Shown here: in pieces, positions 33,446 to 44,374 of the stretch | Numbering within the stretch: the first letter of the stretch is position 1 | Layout: every line of letters starts with the position of its first letter | Origin: JASMTM01 sp964441735 | GTDB lineage: Bacteria > Thermotogota > Thermotogae > Petrotogales > Kosmotogaceae | DNA length: 64,000 bases | Direction of reading: 5' to 3' | NCBI GenBank assembly: GCA_964441735.1 | Contig: CAYTVB010000005.1 | Coordinates: forward strand, 13,162-77,161 | Translations under genes and position numbers: made by a program | The notes under the pieces: model-generated | What the model was told of the DNA's origin: nothing | Databases searched by the model: none | What the model saw: only the letters and a program-made list of their open reading frames with translations

Positions 33446-34198
33446 ATGAAAAAATTTGCAGCGGTTGTTGCATACGATGGTTATGATTTTCACGGATTTC
33501 AGGTACAGCCTGATCAAAGAACGGTTCAGGGTGAGTTTGAAAAAGCATTAGAAATAATTCATAAGCATTCTGTTCAATGTGAAGGTGCAGGAAGAACTGA
33601 TACAGGCGTTCATGCATGGGGACAGGTTGTTTCTTTTGACAGCTATCTGGACAGACTGGAACCCCAAATAATGAAGAATGCATTGAATGCGAACCTTCCC
33701 GCTGATATTTATGTCAGAAAGGTGTATTCGGTAGGTAAGAGCTTTAATCCAAGATTTTCTGCTAAGAAGAGAATATATGATTATTTGATTGATAATTGCA
33801 GTAATCCTAATCTATTCAGACGTAAGTATTTTTGGTGGTTTCCGTATAAAATCGATATAGAATGTATGCGCAAGACAACAAAATATTTGATTGGACAAAA
33901 GGATTTTACGGTATTTCGTACGGGTAAAGACGAACGAGATCCTGTTAGAACGATTAAGGCTGTTAGAATTATAAAGTTGAAGCAGGATATTCTTTTAATA
34001 AGAGTGGAAGGTATTTCCTTTTTGCGAAGAATGGTTAGAAATATTGTAGGTACACTTACTCAGGTTGGAGTTAGAGGTATTAAACCAGAAGATGTGGAAG
34101 AACTCATTGATAGTAGGGATCGAAGCAAACTACCTTATTCAGCTCCTCCTCAGGGTCTGTATTTTCATAAGGTAGTCTTTGAAGAATTTGAGAGTTGA
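33446..34198 (+). CDS. truA: tRNA pseudouridine synthase A
   Basis: The 250-residue TruA makes pseudouridine at positions 38-40 of tRNA anticodon arms. It has the start VAYDGYDFHGFQVQPDQRTVQGEFEKAL, the catalytic segment GAGRTDTGVHAWGQV with Asp52, and the C-terminal FLRRMVRNIVGTL. The length is normal. It follows the unknown gene by 8 bp, with a weak ribosome site, suggesting coupled translation. Confidence 0.95.
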   Translation: MKKFAAVVAYDGYDFHGFQVQPDQRTVQGEFEKALEIIHKHSVQCEGAGRTDTGVHAWGQVVSFDSYLDRLEPQIMKNALNANLPADIYVRKVYSVGKSFNPRFSAKKRIYDYLIDNCSNPNLFRRKYFWWFPYKIDIECMRKTTKYLIGQKDFTVFRTGKDERDPVRTIKAVRIIKLKQDILLIRVEGISFLRRMVRNIVGTLTQVGVRGIKPEDVEELIDSRDRSKLPYSAPPQGLYFHKVVFEEFES

Positions 34199-34233
34199 AA
34201 GAAATTTAGTTGTTGGAATAAAGGATAATAATT

Positions 34234-35700
34234 ATGACAAAAAAAGCTCTATTTGTTCTATTTTTATTAATAACAATTTCATTGGTTAGCGGACAGGAAA
34301 TATTTGATTTTGTTCCTGAAAATTCAGGTTATTTTCTTGTTCTAAGAAGTACCTATGACTATTTAAATGCAATGAAAGAAAAAACGAATATGTTCAATGC
34401 ATATCTTGCCACCCGGGAAGTTGACCTTGAAAGTATGTTAAAAAACTCTTTTGAAGCTTTAGCGAGGGATAGCACAGGTCGGGAATCCGAGGAATTTGTC
34501 AATGATGCATTGAAGAATGATTTCTTAGTTGCAGGCGAAAAATTTGTTCTTGGCGTTAACGATCTTATTAGTTTTGATCCGGTTTATTTACTTGAAAGTT
34601 TAAAATCAAGCAATTCAAATATCTTTCTGGTATGGAAATCAGAAGAACCAGGTCTTCTTTTAAAGGTATTTTCCTCCATTCTGGGAATGGAACTCTTCGT
34701 CCAGACTGGCTCGATAGTCAATGAAATGAGAAGCAATAGTGGTGTGTTGTATTTTTATGAAGGTGAAGAATACATTATTGTTGGCACTTCTGAAAGAATA
34801 GTAAACAAGGCACTTGATACTTATGAAGGTTCAAGTAAGGGGATAGTTGAAAAGAAAGAGATAGCCAATAAAATGCTGGATTTCAGTAAAAACAACTGGA
34901 TAACCGGTTATTTTGATTCGGATTGTTTTAAGATAGAACTCGGAGCAGATTGGCCATACTCAGTTGATGAAACGTTTTTGGTAGCGGGTTTGGAAGGCAA
35001 TCGTTTTGTTGCCACAATTTCACAAAATATAACATATTTATCAGAAGAAGAAAGGAATAGATTTAATACCTGGAACATTAACGGGGGCAAAGGGATTGAA
35101 GACAAAATATTCGGAGATTATGTTGCTGTTTTTCCAAGTGAAAGTGTTGGCACGCTTCGTAATGAACTTAGTTATTGGTTTGAAATGGATCTTAAGCCCT
35201 ATCAAAAGTTGTCTGATCTTATAGTTCAGTTATCAAGCAAAAGCGAAGAGAAAGTTACATTATGTGGCAACATCATTTCTGATGCGGAGACGCCCCTTTT
35301 GATGATGAAATTTACAGGTAGACCTGATGATTATATTGAGGAAAGAGAAGCGCTAAAAGAAAAGGAAGCAAAAGAATATCAATTCATGGAATATGAAGTT
35401 TTTGAGATAGAAATGATGACCGATACATTCTATTTTATGTTTAACAATACAAATGCTTTTATCACAACAATTAGACCTGAAGAATGTATTGAATATCTCA
35501 AGAATGGAATAAATTTGAACGAACTCGATTCGTATAAACGTCTTAGAAAAGAGTTAAGTGATGAAAGCATAGTAGAGATATTTATTGATATCAGCAAGAT
35601 TTATAAAACCTTTGCAGGTCTTGATTCTGATACTGCATTGTTGTACCAGGAAACAGTTAATGATAATGGACAGATAATTCACACAATTAGCTTTTATTAA
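34234..35700 (+). CDS. Secreted protein of unknown function (DUF3352-like layout)
   Basis: The 488-residue protein has a signal peptide (KKALFVLFLLITISLVSG, cleavage near residue 21 before QEIFDF). The mature part opens with FVPENSGYFLVLRS and has repeated strand-helix patterns over the whole length, without Cys. This resembles periplasmic DUF3352-type proteins, but I am not sure of the family. No catalytic motif is seen. It is 18 bp upstream of secA and is probably co-transcribed with it; a role in the periplasm or outer sheath is likely. Confidence 0.6.
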   Translation: MTKKALFVLFLLITISLVSGQEIFDFVPENSGYFLVLRSTYDYLNAMKEKTNMFNAYLATREVDLESMLKNSFEALARDSTGRESEEFVNDALKNDFLVAGEKFVLGVNDLISFDPVYLLESLKSSNSNIFLVWKSEEPGLLLKVFSSILGMELFVQTGSIVNEMRSNSGVLYFYEGEEYIIVGTSERIVNKALDTYEGSSKGIVEKKEIANKMLDFSKNNWITGYFDSDCFKIELGADWPYSVDETFLVAGLEGNRFVATISQNITYLSEEERNRFNTWNINGGKGIEDKIFGDYVAVFPSESVGTLRNELSYWFEMDLKPYQKLSDLIVQLSSKSEEKVTLCGNIISDAETPLLMMKFTGRPDDYIEEREALKEKEAKEYQFMEYEVFEIEMMTDTFYFMFNNTNAFITTIRPEECIEYLKNGINLNELDSYKRLRKELSDESIVEIFIDISKIYKTFAGLDSDTALLYQETVNDNGQIIHTISFY

Positions 35701-35718
35701 ACAAGAGGTGCCGGTGTA

Positions 35719-38187
<2,469 letters not shown>

Positions 38188-38210
38188 AGTATTCACATAG
38201 AGGTGAAAAA

Positions 38211-39305
38211 ATGATCGATTATGAAACGAAGAATCGCTTAGAAGAACTGAAAGGTAAATTTAATGCCATATTGAAAAATGTCAATCTGGATAATTTACAG
38301 AGTGATTTGAAAAAATTAGAGAAAAAAATGTCTGCACCCGATGTCTGGTCAGATCAGAAACGAGCGAAAAAACTGGGACAGCAAGCGCAAATTATCAGAG
38401 ACAGGCTAAATCTGTTAAATGACATAAAGAAAACACTGGGTAATATTGATGTTGCTGTTGAATTTTCTGAAGAGGATCCGAGTTTTGCAAAACAGGCGAA
38501 AGAAATGATAGGAGAGGCAGAAAAACTGATTTGGGAATTTGAACTAAGCGTTATACTTAATGAACCTTATGATTCAAATAATGCATTTCTTAGTATACAT
38601 CCTGGTGCTGGGGGCACCGAATCTCAAGATTGGGCTTCCATGCTTTTTAGGATGTACATTCGTTGGGCTGAAAAGAACAACTATGATGTAGATATCATTG
38701 AAGAGCAACCAGGAGACGAAGCAGGATTAAAATCTGCCACTGTAAACATACAAGGATCGTATGTATATGGTAAATTAAAATATGAAGCTGGTGTTCACAG
38801 ACTTGTCAGGCTTTCTCCCTTTGATGCAAACCATAGAAGACATACTTCCTTTGCTTCTGTAAGTGTTTCACCTGAAATGGATGAGGATATTGATATCGAT
38901 ATAAAACCAGAAGAATTGCGTGTAGACACTTATAGAGCAGGTGGTGCTGGCGGTCAGCATGTCAACAGAACGGAATCTGCTGTAAGGATAACACATCAGC
39001 CTACGGGAATAGTTGTTACATGTCAAAACGAGAGATCCCAGCATCAAAACAGACACACTGCAATGAAGTTATTAAAGGCAAAGCTATTTGAGATAGAGCT
39101 TGAAAAGAAACGTGAAGAAAAAATGAAACTTATGGGTGAGCAAAAGGATATAGCATGGGGTAGCCAAATTCGATCTTATGTTTTCCAGCCTTACACAATG
39201 GTAAAGGACCACAGAACTGGATTAGAAACCGGAAATATTCAATCCATAATGGATGGAAACATAGATGATTTTATCGAGAAAGAACTTTTGTATTTTTCTC
39301 GATAA
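38211..39305 (+). CDS. prfB: Peptide chain release factor 2 (no programmed frameshift)
   Basis: The 364-residue RF2 terminates translation at UAA and UGA. It carries the RF2-type tripeptide in RLSPFDANHRRHTSF and the catalytic GGQ in RAGGAGGQHVNRTESAVR. The frame is continuous from ATG 38211 (behind GAGGTGAA). At the position of the classic in-frame UGA shift (about residues 26-27) it has an ordinary CTG GAT, so autoregulation by +1 frameshifting is absent. The stop codon lies inside a terminator stem. Confidence 0.95.
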   Translation: MIDYETKNRLEELKGKFNAILKNVNLDNLQSDLKKLEKKMSAPDVWSDQKRAKKLGQQAQIIRDRLNLLNDIKKTLGNIDVAVEFSEEDPSFAKQAKEMIGEAEKLIWEFELSVILNEPYDSNNAFLSIHPGAGGTESQDWASMLFRMYIRWAEKNNYDVDIIEEQPGDEAGLKSATVNIQGSYVYGKLKYEAGVHRLVRLSPFDANHRRHTSFASVSVSPEMDEDIDIDIKPEELRVDTYRAGGAGGQHVNRTESAVRITHQPTGIVVTCQNERSQHQNRHTAMKLLKAKLFEIELEKKREEKMKLMGEQKDIAWGSQIRSYVFQPYTMVKDHRTGLETGNIQSIMDGNIDDFIEKELLYFSR

Positions 39306-39314
39306 ATATTTTTT
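39272..39314 (+). terminator. Intrinsic terminator overlapping the prfB stop codon
   Basis: TATCGAGAAA (39272-39281) and TTTCTCGATA (39295-39304) form a perfect 10-bp stem with a 13-nt loop, followed by a T-rich tract (six T at 39309-39314). The stop codon TAA at 39303-39305 is inside the right arm, so terminator and coding end share sequence. Confidence 0.8.
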
Positions 39315-39323
39315 CAGTTTTAT

Positions 39324-39351
39324 TTGACTTTGGTAGCAAAAAAGTGATAAT
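39324..39351 (+). promoter_or_regulatory. Promoter of the rsmH-ftsL-ftsI cluster
   Basis: TTGACT at 39324-39329, a 16-bp spacer and GATAAT at 39346-39351 follow directly after the prfB terminator. Transcription would start near 39358, within 20 nt of the rsmH start. Confidence 0.6.
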
Positions 39352-39375
39352 ATTTTTTTGAGCGGAGTGAACAAA

Positions 39376-40269
39376 TTGTCTAGGAATTATAAGGATACCC
39401 ACCGGAGCGTTATGGTTCACGAAGCGCTTAATTTTCTTATTGTAAATAGTAAAGGAAAGTATGTTGACTGTACCGTTGGAGAAGGTGGGCATTTAGAAAT
39501 TTTAGCTAATGAGCTTGGCAATGACTCAAGATTAATTGGTCTGGACATTGACATTGAAGTGTTACAAATAGCCAAAGAGAAACTCGAGGAATTTAGGGGA
39601 TTTGTTGAGTTATTCAATGCTTCTTACGTTGATTTTGACCTGGTTCTTGATTCTTTGAAAATCGAAAAAGTAGACGGTTTCCTTTTTGATCTTGGGGTTT
39701 CCACTTTTCAGTTGAAAGCGCAAGGAAGAGGTTTTAGTTATGAAAAGGATGAACCTCTTGATATGAGAATGGATCCCGGTTCAGAATTTACAGCGAAGGA
39801 TGTTGTCAATAGCTATTCCGAGCCTGAATTATCGAAAATAATATTTGAATACGGGCAGGAAAAGCGATTTGCAAGACGGATAGCCAGATCGATTATCAAG
39901 CGGAGGCCACTTTATACGACTTTGGATCTGGTAGAGGCGATAAAGAAAGCATTACCACCAAAATTTCGTTATGGAAGAAGACACTTTGCAACAAAAACAT
40001 TTCAGGCTATAAGAATAGAAGTAAACCAGGAACTTAAGAACATTGAAAAAACTCTGTACAAGATTCCCCATTATTTGAAACCCGGTGGTCGGGTTGTTGT
40101 AATTTCTTTTCATTCGTTGGAAGATGGTGTTGTAAAAAGAACATTCAGGGATCTTCAGGGGGGAGAACTGAATGTTCTAACGAAAAAACCCTTGACTCCA
40201 TCGGAAAACGAAGTAGAGCAAAACCCTCGGGCAAGAAGTGCAAAACTGAGGGCAGCGGAGCGGATTTGA
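39376..40269 (+). CDS. rsmH: 16S rRNA (cytosine-1402-N4)-methyltransferase
   Basis: The 297-residue enzyme (MraW) methylates C1402 in 16S rRNA. It has the start THRSVMVHEALNFL, the SAM-binding YVDCTVGEGGHLE, FLFDLGVSTFQL, DMRMDPG and ISFHSLEDGVVKR. I choose the TTG at 39376, six nt after GGAGTGA. An in-frame TTG at 39358 is upstream of that site and near the transcription start. It opens the division cluster in the usual rsmH-ftsL-ftsI order. Confidence 0.95.
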   Translation: MSRNYKDTHRSVMVHEALNFLIVNSKGKYVDCTVGEGGHLEILANELGNDSRLIGLDIDIEVLQIAKEKLEEFRGFVELFNASYVDFDLVLDSLKIEKVDGFLFDLGVSTFQLKAQGRGFSYEKDEPLDMRMDPGSEFTAKDVVNSYSEPELSKIIFEYGQEKRFARRIARSIIKRRPLYTTLDLVEAIKKALPPKFRYGRRHFATKTFQAIRIEVNQELKNIEKTLYKIPHYLKPGGRVVVISFHSLEDGVVKRTFRDLQGGELNVLTKKPLTPSENEVEQNPRARSAKLRAAERI

Positions 40270-40284
40270 AGGGAGGAACATCTC

Positions 40285-40575
40285 GTGCAAGTTATCACAG
40301 CGAAGCGGAGAAAATCGCAGGCAGTATCGCGCGAGTACGTTCATGCTCGTGCAGGAACCTGGAGCTTTATAACGGCTTTACAGGTTATTATTATTTTTCT
40401 TTCTATTGCAGTCTCCATTGTGTTACCACTTCATTTTGGGAATGAAACTGATAAAATTGCATCGAAAGCGAGAGAAACAAGAGAAGGTATAGTCCAGATG
40501 AAAACGCGGATTGATAGTTTAACGCGTGAAATTGCTTATCTGGAGACTGTTGTTGGTTCTGAGTTGGACAACTGA
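40285..40575 (+). CDS. FtsL-like bitopic cell-division protein
   Basis: The 96-residue protein has a basic cytoplasmic N terminus (AKRRKSQAVSREYVHAR), one membrane helix at about 30-52, and a heptad-like periplasmic segment (KARETREGIVQMKTRIDSLTREIAYLE). This size, topology and position between rsmH and a PBP are those of FtsL, a divisome coiled-coil protein. Sequence identity to FtsL is usually too low to prove it. The GTG start follows GGAGGAAC. Confidence 0.7.
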   Translation: MQVITAKRRKSQAVSREYVHARAGTWSFITALQVIIIFLSIAVSIVLPLHFGNETDKIASKARETREGIVQMKTRIDSLTREIAYLETVVGSELDN

Positions 40576-40602
40576 ATATTTACAACGTGAGGTGTTGGCA
40601 AT

Positions 40603-42414
40603 ATAAACAAACTCTCAAGTAGAGTATCGATACTATATGTACTGGTCATATTGGTAACCGCTGTTCTTGGCGGAAGAGTGCTGTATTTATCAGTATTTAC
40701 TGAGTATGAAATACCGGTAACGGTTAGGGTTAATAGAGTACCTGCATTACGTGGAACTATCTTTGATAGGAATGGTGAAGTGCTTGCCAATGATGTCTTA
40801 GAATATCAGGCATGGTTGGATGTAAACTTCCTGAAACGTACTGTAGTTGATAATGAGTTAGAAAATATTATCGATACTATAAGTCGAAATTTTAACGAAA
40901 GCACCGATGAACTTCATCAAAAGCTGAATAGTAACAGCTTTTTACTTCTTGGTAGCTACGAAAACATGGAAAGTCTTTCAAAGAAATTGTCACCGAACAT
41001 AAGAAAGTTTGTTTCCATTGAGATGTCAACAAAAAGATTGTCTTATAGTGGTTATGGTGTTGAAAAAATAATTGGCTCATATAAAAAAGGGCAAAAGCCA
41101 ACACAGGGTATAGAAGCGAGTTACAATGATCTACTTACTGGAAAGAAAGATGGAACTATAAAAAGAACATTAACACAAACAGTGGAAATGCCACCAGAAA
41201 ACGGTAGTGATGTCTATCTATCTATCGATCTCGATATTCAAAAAATGATTTATGAAGAAGTTGATAAGGCAGTTAAGAGAAACAATGCGGACGGTGGCTT
41301 AGCCCTTTTAATGGAAAGTAATTCAGGTAAGATTGTGGCTTATGCAAATACTTTTCCCTGGGATACTGGATTGATGGGAATAGTAGAACCTGGTTCCACT
41401 ATTAAACCGGTAATATATGGAATCGCTTTAAAAACGCACTCGATTACACCTGAAACAACATTTACATGTGGTGGTTCTATAAAGCCAGTAGAAAATCTTG
41501 ATATTATTATTAGAGATACTGAGGGTTTAAAACATGGCGTTGAAACATTCCATGATGCTATAAGGAATTCGTGCAACGTAGCAACAGTACAGGTAATTCA
41601 ACATATTATTGATAATATCGGAAAAACTGCCTTTTATAATCAGTTACTAACCATGGGTTTTGGAAGAAAAACCGGAGTAGACCTACCTGGTGAAACACCT
41701 GGAATATTGGTAGAACCGCTATACTGGTCGTTGATTTCACCCTACCAATTTGGAATTGGTCAGGGTGTCGGTGTAAATATCTTTCAATTAATAAGAGCTT
41801 TAAATGTTTATCCTTCAAGAGGAAGATTGGTGGAACCAACCTTTGTAAATGCAGTTTCCGGTGAACGCGAGATCAAACAAATGGAACCTGAGATTGAAAG
41901 AACAGCAATTCCTCGAGACATTGTTGAAAGGATGAAGCCTGTTCTTGAGTCCGTTGTTGCAAGCGGCACTGGAACTCGCGCACAGGTGGAAGGAATAAGA
42001 ATCGGTGGTAAAACTGGTACCGCACAAAAAGCAGTTGGTGGAAGTTATAGCGATGAGGATTACTACTCATTGTTCTGGGGTTTCTTCCCTCTGGAAGAAC
42101 CTAAGTATTCTTTGGTTGTTTTTATTGATAATCCTCGTGGAGAAGAATATTATGGGGGTAGTGTGGCTGCCCCGGTATTTGCTAAAATAGTGGAAAATTT
42201 AATGTTTAAGCCGGTAAAGGAGCCAGCGACACTGGATGTTTATGAATGGAAATTGCCAGATCTAACTGATTACACAATACATGATGTTCTTGAAGTAGCC
42301 AAAATGTATAATATTAATGATGTTAGAATAATGGGAACGGGGAGGGTAGTAAAACAAAAACCTGAACCGGGTTCCGAACCAGCTGAAACTCTTTTTGTCT
42401 GGTTAGAAGAATAA
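40603..42414 (+). CDS. ftsI: Division-type penicillin-binding protein with PASTA domain (FtsI/SpoVD-like), probable AUA start
   Basis: The transpeptidase motifs are all present: STIK with S265, SCN at S323 and KTG at K470. An N-terminal dimerisation domain precedes them and one C-terminal PASTA domain (about 546-603) follows. The first usual start codon in frame is TTG 40651, which falls inside the membrane helix. From ATA 40603 the protein reads NKLSSRVSILYVLVILV, a proper basic N terminus plus helix, and GAGGTG lies 9 nt upstream. The frame is closed by TGA at 40588. I therefore infer initiation at AUA, giving 603 residues. A sequencing error is the alternative. Confidence 0.85.
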   Translation: MNKLSSRVSILYVLVILVTAVLGGRVLYLSVFTEYEIPVTVRVNRVPALRGTIFDRNGEVLANDVLEYQAWLDVNFLKRTVVDNELENIIDTISRNFNESTDELHQKLNSNSFLLLGSYENMESLSKKLSPNIRKFVSIEMSTKRLSYSGYGVEKIIGSYKKGQKPTQGIEASYNDLLTGKKDGTIKRTLTQTVEMPPENGSDVYLSIDLDIQKMIYEEVDKAVKRNNADGGLALLMESNSGKIVAYANTFPWDTGLMGIVEPGSTIKPVIYGIALKTHSITPETTFTCGGSIKPVENLDIIIRDTEGLKHGVETFHDAIRNSCNVATVQVIQHIIDNIGKTAFYNQLLTMGFGRKTGVDLPGETPGILVEPLYWSLISPYQFGIGQGVGVNIFQLIRALNVYPSRGRLVEPTFVNAVSGEREIKQMEPEIERTAIPRDIVERMKPVLESVVASGTGTRAQVEGIRIGGKTGTAQKAVGGSYSDEDYYSLFWGFFPLEEPKYSLVVFIDNPRGEEYYGGSVAAPVFAKIVENLMFKPVKEPATLDVYEWKLPDLTDYTIHDVLEVAKMYNINDVRIMGTGRVVKQKPEPGSEPAETLFVWLEE

Positions 42415-42431
42415 CAAGGAGAAGTGTTGCT

Positions 42432-43361
42432 TTGATTTATTGTTTACTAGGAGACAGTCTGGTATTAAAAAAAATATATGTGAACAGTGTTAGAGCGAAT
42501 TTTATAAGTGTGCTTCCAGAAGACAGTGAAAAAATATCAAAGCTAAGAAACATACTTGGCAGTAATAATATGTTTAGTGAATCAAATGCGATTTACCTAA
42601 GACAATTAGATAAATGGAAAAAAGAAGAAATCCAGGAACTTAAGGACTTTTTGAAAAGCACTGTTTTGCCTGAAAACACAGATTTGTTTATTGACTGGGA
42701 CTTAAAATTAAAAGAATGCAAAAAAAAGACATTCAAATTACCCCCGCCCTGGAAGAAAGAGCAATGGTTAAATCACATCAAAAAACTTTCTAATGCTCTT
42801 GGTGTTGAAATCACTGGTAAAACATGTGAAAAAATTTTTGAAACCATTGGGACAAATGAGCAGTTAATTTATACTGAACTGAAAAAGCTTGAGGTGTTGG
42901 AACGAAAGATAACTGAGAAAGATATTGAAATATACTCATATGTTTTTAAAGAAAAAAATTATAATGAATTCGCATACAATTTATTAAGAGGAAAGATAGA
43001 AAAAATTCCTTTTGAGTTGATTAACGAAAGAAATACATTTCCCATCATAGTTGCTATTCTTTCTCGTACAGTTACAACCCTTGGTCGTATGAAAACTTTA
43101 TTATCTATGGAAAGAAATCCTGACTGGAAAACAATAGCCAAGCTGGCAAAGGAATTAGATTGTAAAACCATCATAATTGCAAATGTCGTTGGTTTTCAAT
43201 TTTCTGGAGATGATGAAAAACAACCAAATTTGCACGAAAAATATTCTTTAAAAGACCTACAAAGTTTGCTCCTTTATCTTCAATCGCTTGATGAGTCATT
43301 TAAAGAAGGACGAGTTAGCGAATTCGTTGCCTTTACCAATTTAATTGAGTACTGTTCTTAA
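42432..43361 (+). CDS. holA: DNA polymerase III delta subunit (HolA-like)
   Basis: The 309-residue protein has the HolA outline: a short N-terminal AAA+-like region without a Walker motif (LLGDSLVLKKIYVN), then a middle helical segment NEQLIYTELKKLEVL. The C-terminal collar part contains NEFAYNLLRGK, FPIIVAILSRT and YSLKDLQSLLLYLQSLDESFKEG. Delta opens the beta clamp within the clamp loader. Sequence conservation in this family is low, so I rate it as probable. The TTG start follows AAGGAG; it lies 17 bp after the PBP gene. Confidence 0.75.
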   Translation: MIYCLLGDSLVLKKIYVNSVRANFISVLPEDSEKISKLRNILGSNNMFSESNAIYLRQLDKWKKEEIQELKDFLKSTVLPENTDLFIDWDLKLKECKKKTFKLPPPWKKEQWLNHIKKLSNALGVEITGKTCEKIFETIGTNEQLIYTELKKLEVLERKITEKDIEIYSYVFKEKNYNEFAYNLLRGKIEKIPFELINERNTFPIIVAILSRTVTTLGRMKTLLSMERNPDWKTIAKLAKELDCKTIIIANVVGFQFSGDDEKQPNLHEKYSLKDLQSLLLYLQSLDESFKEGRVSEFVAFTNLIEYCS

Positions 43362-43414
43362 AGTAAAGATTATGTAAATTTAGCCAACCTTTACTAAATA
43401 GATGTGACTATGGA

Positions 43415-43443
43415 TTGACAGGTTAAAGAGTCCGTTGTAGAAT
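43415..43443 (+). promoter_or_regulatory. Main promoter of the str-S10-spc-alpha ribosomal cluster
   Basis: TTGACA at 43415-43420, a 17-bp spacer and TAGAAT at 43438-43443 (11 of 12 consensus positions) lie 42 nt before the rpsL ATG. No other promoter of this strength is visible in the cluster. Confidence 0.85.
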
Positions 43444-43462
43444 GAGTCTTGGCATATCTTTG

Positions 43463-43487
43463 AAAGGAGGCGGAACAAAACCGCATG
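43463..43487 (+). promoter_or_regulatory. rpsL ribosome site with a hairpin between Shine-Dalgarno and start
   Basis: AAAGGAGG at 43463-43470 is 14 nt from the ATG. The spacer holds GCGG / CCGC (43470-43473 with 43481-43484, loop AACAAAA), which reaches up to the start codon. It may set translation efficiency or bind a regulator. Confidence 0.45.
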
Positions 43488-43859
43488 CCTACAATAAATC
43501 AGTTAATAAAACAAGGTAGAAAGAAAGTTACCAAAAAGTCTAAGTCACCTGCACTGGAAAATAATCCCCAGAAAAGGGGTGTTTGTGTAAGGGTCTCTAC
43601 AATGACCCCGAAAAAGCCTAACTCTGCATTGAGAAAAATTGCGAGAGTTAGACTGTCTAATGGTACTGAAGTAACTGCGTACATTCCAGGAGAAGGTCAC
43701 AATCTTCAGGAACATTCTGTGGTACTTGTTCGTGGAGGAAGAGTTAGAGATTTACCTGGAGTACGTTATAAGGTAATCAGAGGGGTCCTTGATGCAGAAG
43801 GAGTTGCCGATAGAAAACAATCCCGAAGTAGATACGGGACAAAGAGAACTAAGAAATAA
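43485..43859 (+). CDS. rpsL: 30S ribosomal protein S12
   Basis: The 124-residue S12 sits at the decoding centre. The start MPTINQLIKQGRKK, the block TPKKPNSALRK with the streptomycin-site Lys, and GEGHNLQEHSVVLVRGGRVRDLPGVRY are all canonical. No resistance-type change is seen at the Lys of PKKPNS. It is the first gene of the long ribosomal cluster, directly behind its strongest promoter. Confidence 0.98.
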   Translation: MPTINQLIKQGRKKVTKKSKSPALENNPQKRGVCVRVSTMTPKKPNSALRKIARVRLSNGTEVTAYIPGEGHNLQEHSVVLVRGGRVRDLPGVRYKVIRGVLDAEGVADRKQSRSRYGTKRTKK

Positions 43860-43874
43860 GGAGGTTAACCCTCA

Positions 43875-44342
43875 GTGAGAAGAAGAAGAGCGGAAAAAAG
43901 AAAAATTTCACCTGATCCAGTATATAACGATTTTTATATTGGCAAACTAATAAATCGTTTAATGGTTGATGGGAAAAAAGCCAGGGCCAAAACAATTGTA
44001 TATAATGCAATAGATGGACTGGCTGAAAAAACAGGAAAACCACCAATGGAAGCGTTCAGACAGGCTCTTGAAAATGTGAAACCATTACTCGAAGTACGAC
44101 CTAGAAGAGTTGGAGGGGCGACCTATCAAATACCCTTTGAGGTACCTGAAGAGAGAGCACTTTCACTCGCTCTAAGATGGATATTGAATGCAAGTAGAAA
44201 CAAAAAAGGCAGGCCTATGAGTGAAAGACTAATGATGGAACTTGTGGACGCTTACAATGGAAGCGGAACTGCTTTCAAGAGAAAAGAAGAAGTGCACAGA
44301 ATGGCAGAAGCTGGAAAAGCATATTCACACTTTAGATGGTAA
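43875..44342 (+). CDS. rpsG: 30S ribosomal protein S7
   Basis: The 155-residue S7 nucleates assembly of the 30S head. It has the family start RRRRAEKRKISPDPVYNDFYIGKLINRLM and the GGATYQIPFEVPEERALSLALRW segment. The start is GTG, with AAGGAGG overlapping the rpsL stop. This tight spacing is consistent with coupled translation. The C terminus (AYSHFRW) is complete. Confidence 0.98.
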   Translation: MRRRRAEKRKISPDPVYNDFYIGKLINRLMVDGKKARAKTIVYNAIDGLAEKTGKPPMEAFRQALENVKPLLEVRPRRVGGATYQIPFEVPEERALSLALRWILNASRNKKGRPMSERLMMELVDAYNGSGTAFKRKEEVHRMAEAGKAYSHFRW

Positions 44343-44374
44343 TTTTGTTCAGCAGGTAACAGGAGGAAGTTATT

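Noticed and set aside
43362..43400. AGTAAAG / CTTTACT repeat after holA as a terminator
   Set aside because: The loop is about 20 nt and there is no T tract. It may be chance in AT-rich sequence.
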